A stretch of DNA of 64,000 nucleotides from Bacillus solimangrovi. GTDB lineage: Bacteria > Bacillota > Bacilli > Bacillales > Bacillaceae_N. This document shows positions 62,535 through 64,000 of the stretch, one piece after another; position 1 is the stretch's first letter, and each line of letters opens with the position of its first letter. Position numbers and translations under genes: made by a program. Below the pieces are notes generated by a model. It saw only the letters and a list, made by a program, of their open reading frames with translations, ran no database searches and was not told where the DNA came from. The stretch covers positions 16,143-80,142 of the forward strand of contig NZ_MJEH01000009.1 in NCBI RefSeq assembly GCF_001742425.1. Reading direction: 5' to 3'.

Positions 62535-62906
62535 TTATTCCTTTTCTTTCACAATCGATGTCATTAACCGTTTCATCTTTTGTAATAGATGTTGTTGTAG
62601 CTCTTCATCAAACTGTTCTTCAATCATGCTCTCTTTCATTATCTGCAACCATATTTTTGCTCGTTCAGGAGTTGTTTGGAACGGATGACGTGTTTGAACT
62701 TGGGAAACTTCTTCTTCTCCATTCTCTCCGTCAGATACTAACGACATGATAAACACTCTTTGTCTTTCTTTCAATACTTCAATATTAACCTGTCTTTTTT
62801 CAAACATTTCACTAAAGTATTGTTCTTCTAATAAATGACGGTAAAATGTTTCAACGAGTGCGTTAATCTGATGTGTTATATGGTCGTTCCGTTGCTGAAT
62901 AGCCAT
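62535..62906 (-). CDS. truncated-haemoglobin-like globin
   Basis: 123 residues, all helical, with the 2/2 globin order: INALVETFYRHLLEEQYFSEMF (B/E region), FIMSLVSDG, the proximal His at about H74 in QTRHPFQTTPERAKIWL, and a closing helix. The E-helix part is short and the usual GGP turn is replaced by DGENGEEEV, so it is a divergent member. Probably binds O2 or NO. The neighbouring NarK-type transporter fits a nitrate/NO context. GAGGTGTGAAACA precedes the ATG. Confidence 0.75.
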   Translation of the reverse strand: MAIQQRNDHITHQINALVETFYRHLLEEQYFSEMFEKRQVNIEVLKERQRVFIMSLVSDGENGEEEVSQVQTRHPFQTTPERAKIWLQIMKESMIEEQFDEELQQHLLQKMKRLMTSIVKEKE

Positions 62907-62933
62907 TGTTTCACACCTCTTCTGTCCTAATAG

Positions 62934-63494
62934 TTAATGTTTCTCTCCACTTGCTACTAAGGTTAACTCACCAGTTTCTGGATTAATAAGTAAACCATGA
63001 ACTAAAATATTCTCTGGCACCAGCGGATGGCTTTTGAGCATATTCATGGAGCTGATGATATTCTCTTCATAACTATTAAATCCATCAAGCCAATTTAATA
63101 AAAAGCTTTTATATTTATCTGTAAAATCTTCTGGAAATGAAACATCGTTAGTCTGTTCATAAATGTCATTCGTCTTCAAACAATCCATTCCACAATCTGA
63201 ATGACCGATAACCAATATTTCCTTAACATCAAATTGACTAATAGCAACAATTAAGCTCTTCATAATAGAATCAAATAAATGAGGGATCATCGCTCCAGCA
63301 GTTGTGATAGAGACATAATCGCTATTTTTCATATTTAAAGCGTGTGGTAGTAGCTCAGTTAATCTCGCATCCATGCAAGAGATAATAACTATTTCTTTAT
63401 TTGGCTTCTTATCTAATACATACTTTTTATACTTCTGCCTGCTCACAAATAGCTTATTATAATCTAGAATCTCACCTAACACCCTGCTCTTCAC
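62934..63494 (-). CDS. beta-carbonic anhydrase
   Basis: 186 residues with zinc and catalytic residues C40 and D42 (ISCMDARL), H98 and C101 (GHSDCG). A small type of beta-CA as in Bacillus YvdA/YtiB-like proteins. Interconverts CO2 and bicarbonate. The GTG start overlaps the stop of the upstream transporter gene and follows GAGGAGG, so the two are translationally coupled. Confidence 0.9.
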   Translation of the reverse strand: MKSRVLGEILDYNKLFVSRQKYKKYVLDKKPNKEIVIISCMDARLTELLPHALNMKNSDYVSITTAGAMIPHLFDSIMKSLIVAISQFDVKEILVIGHSDCGMDCLKTNDIYEQTNDVSFPEDFTDKYKSFLLNWLDGFNSYEENIISSMNMLKSHPLVPENILVHGLLINPETGELTLVASGEKH

Positions 63495-64000
63495 TATGCA
63501 CCCTCCTCTACTATCAATGTTTGAAACCTTTTATAATTAACAATGATAATCGAAAGACATACAAGGGCAAGAACTGTAAAGAACGCAAATCCAAGCGAGT
63601 GGCTGTTGAACATGCTAACGATAAACGCAATAATAAGCGGTGGGAAGAAACCTCCGAAGCTACCCGTAGCAGCTACAATTCCGTTTGCTGTTCCAATTTG
63701 TTCCTTCGCTAATAATGGCACAAGCTTGAACACGACCCCGTTCCCAATACCTGAACAAAGTGATATCACCATAATCGCCACGACAAAAACAATGAACTGA
63801 CTAGCTACCGCTACGACAACACTTGCTATCCCTAATAGAGAGAAGACTAGAATTAAAAGGAAGTATGGATTAAACTTATCTGCCAATAACCCTCCAATTG
63901 GTCGGATTAGTGTAGCAATTACAATAAATACCCCAGTAATAAATCCTGCTTCAACCTTAGGTAATGCAAAGTTCGAAACTAGATAAGATGGTAATAACAC
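63494..64000 (-). CDS. NarK/MFS-type nitrate/nitrite transporter, C-terminal part
   Basis: Open to the window end; the N-terminal part is outside. 168 residues with about five membrane helices: FITGVFIVIATLIRPIGGLLADKFNP (the NarK RP-GG-LADK motif), SLCSGIGNGVVFKLVPLL, and ANGIVAATGSFGGFFPP (second nitrate signature). Probably imports nitrate or exports nitrite. Stop overlaps the start of the carbonic anhydrase gene, forming an operon. Confidence 0.85.
   Translation of the reverse strand: MLLPSYLVSNFALPKVEAGFITGVFIVIATLIRPIGGLLADKFNPYFLLILVFSLLGIASVVVAVASQFIVFVVAIMVISLCSGIGNGVVFKLVPLLAKEQIGTANGIVAATGSFGGFFPPLIIAFIVSMFNSHSLGFAFFTVLALVCLSIIIVNYKRFQTLIVEEGA

Overview
The window looks like chromosome of a low-GC, endospore-forming member of the Bacillaceae. 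Supporting signs are strong GGAGG-type ribosome binding sites, TTG and GTG starts, YjcZ-type sporulation miniproteins behind sigma-K-like promoters, CcpA-type cre sites, a TGTGA-N6-TCACA FNR box, and ECF sigma factors paired with DUF4179 anti-sigma factors. No rRNA, tRNA, CRISPR array or intact transposase gene was seen.

Region 1 (1-10.4 kb) is mixed housekeeping and stress functions: a broken esterase, an EamA exporter, a divergent phzF/lysR pair, an ECF sigma/anti-sigma pair, a secreted Vps62-like protein with an internal propeller and a rearranged domain order, and an MFS exporter. Region 2 (10.6-32.1 kb) is the striking part. Three tandem paralogous genes encode secreted proteins of 1646-1685 residues. 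Each combines PA14, an acidic repeat linker, the calcium-binding and pore-forming core of anthrax protective antigen / binary toxin B, a long beta/gamma-crystallin-like region and two C-terminal '...GYF' beta domains. No enzymatic A partner is visible. Each gene has a 5' leader with a strong SD-like block about 150 bases before its start, TTAGTTAGT/ACTAACTAA-type palindromes further upstream, and a conserved 3' terminator. A TetR regulator sits beside the cluster. A nitroreductase, an HxlR regulator, Dps and an esterase lie between toxin genes 1 and 2.

Region 3 (32.1-34.3 kb) is a padR-chrA-TPR operon with a perfect palindrome at its promoter. Region 4 (34.5-53.4 kb) looks like a spore-surface island: five right-handed beta-helix paralogues plus remnants of the family, YjcZ miniproteins, an Arg/Gly/Tyr-rich coat-like peptide and a LipC-like esterase. 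It is interspersed with a second ECF sigma/DUF4179 pair, DJ-1, a nitroreductase, a CAP-domain lipoprotein and a Nudix hydrolase. Region 5 (53.4-64 kb) holds an AHSA1 protein, a MarR regulon with two identical operators, the fixABCX electron-bifurcating ETF cluster behind an FNR box, a globin, a beta-carbonic anhydrase and the end of a NarK-type transporter. The last four suggest low-oxygen or nitrate metabolism.

Degenerate copies of a dispersed hairpin-bearing repeat recur through the window. They resemble the right end of an IS200/IS605-type (tnpB) element, but no tnpB is present.
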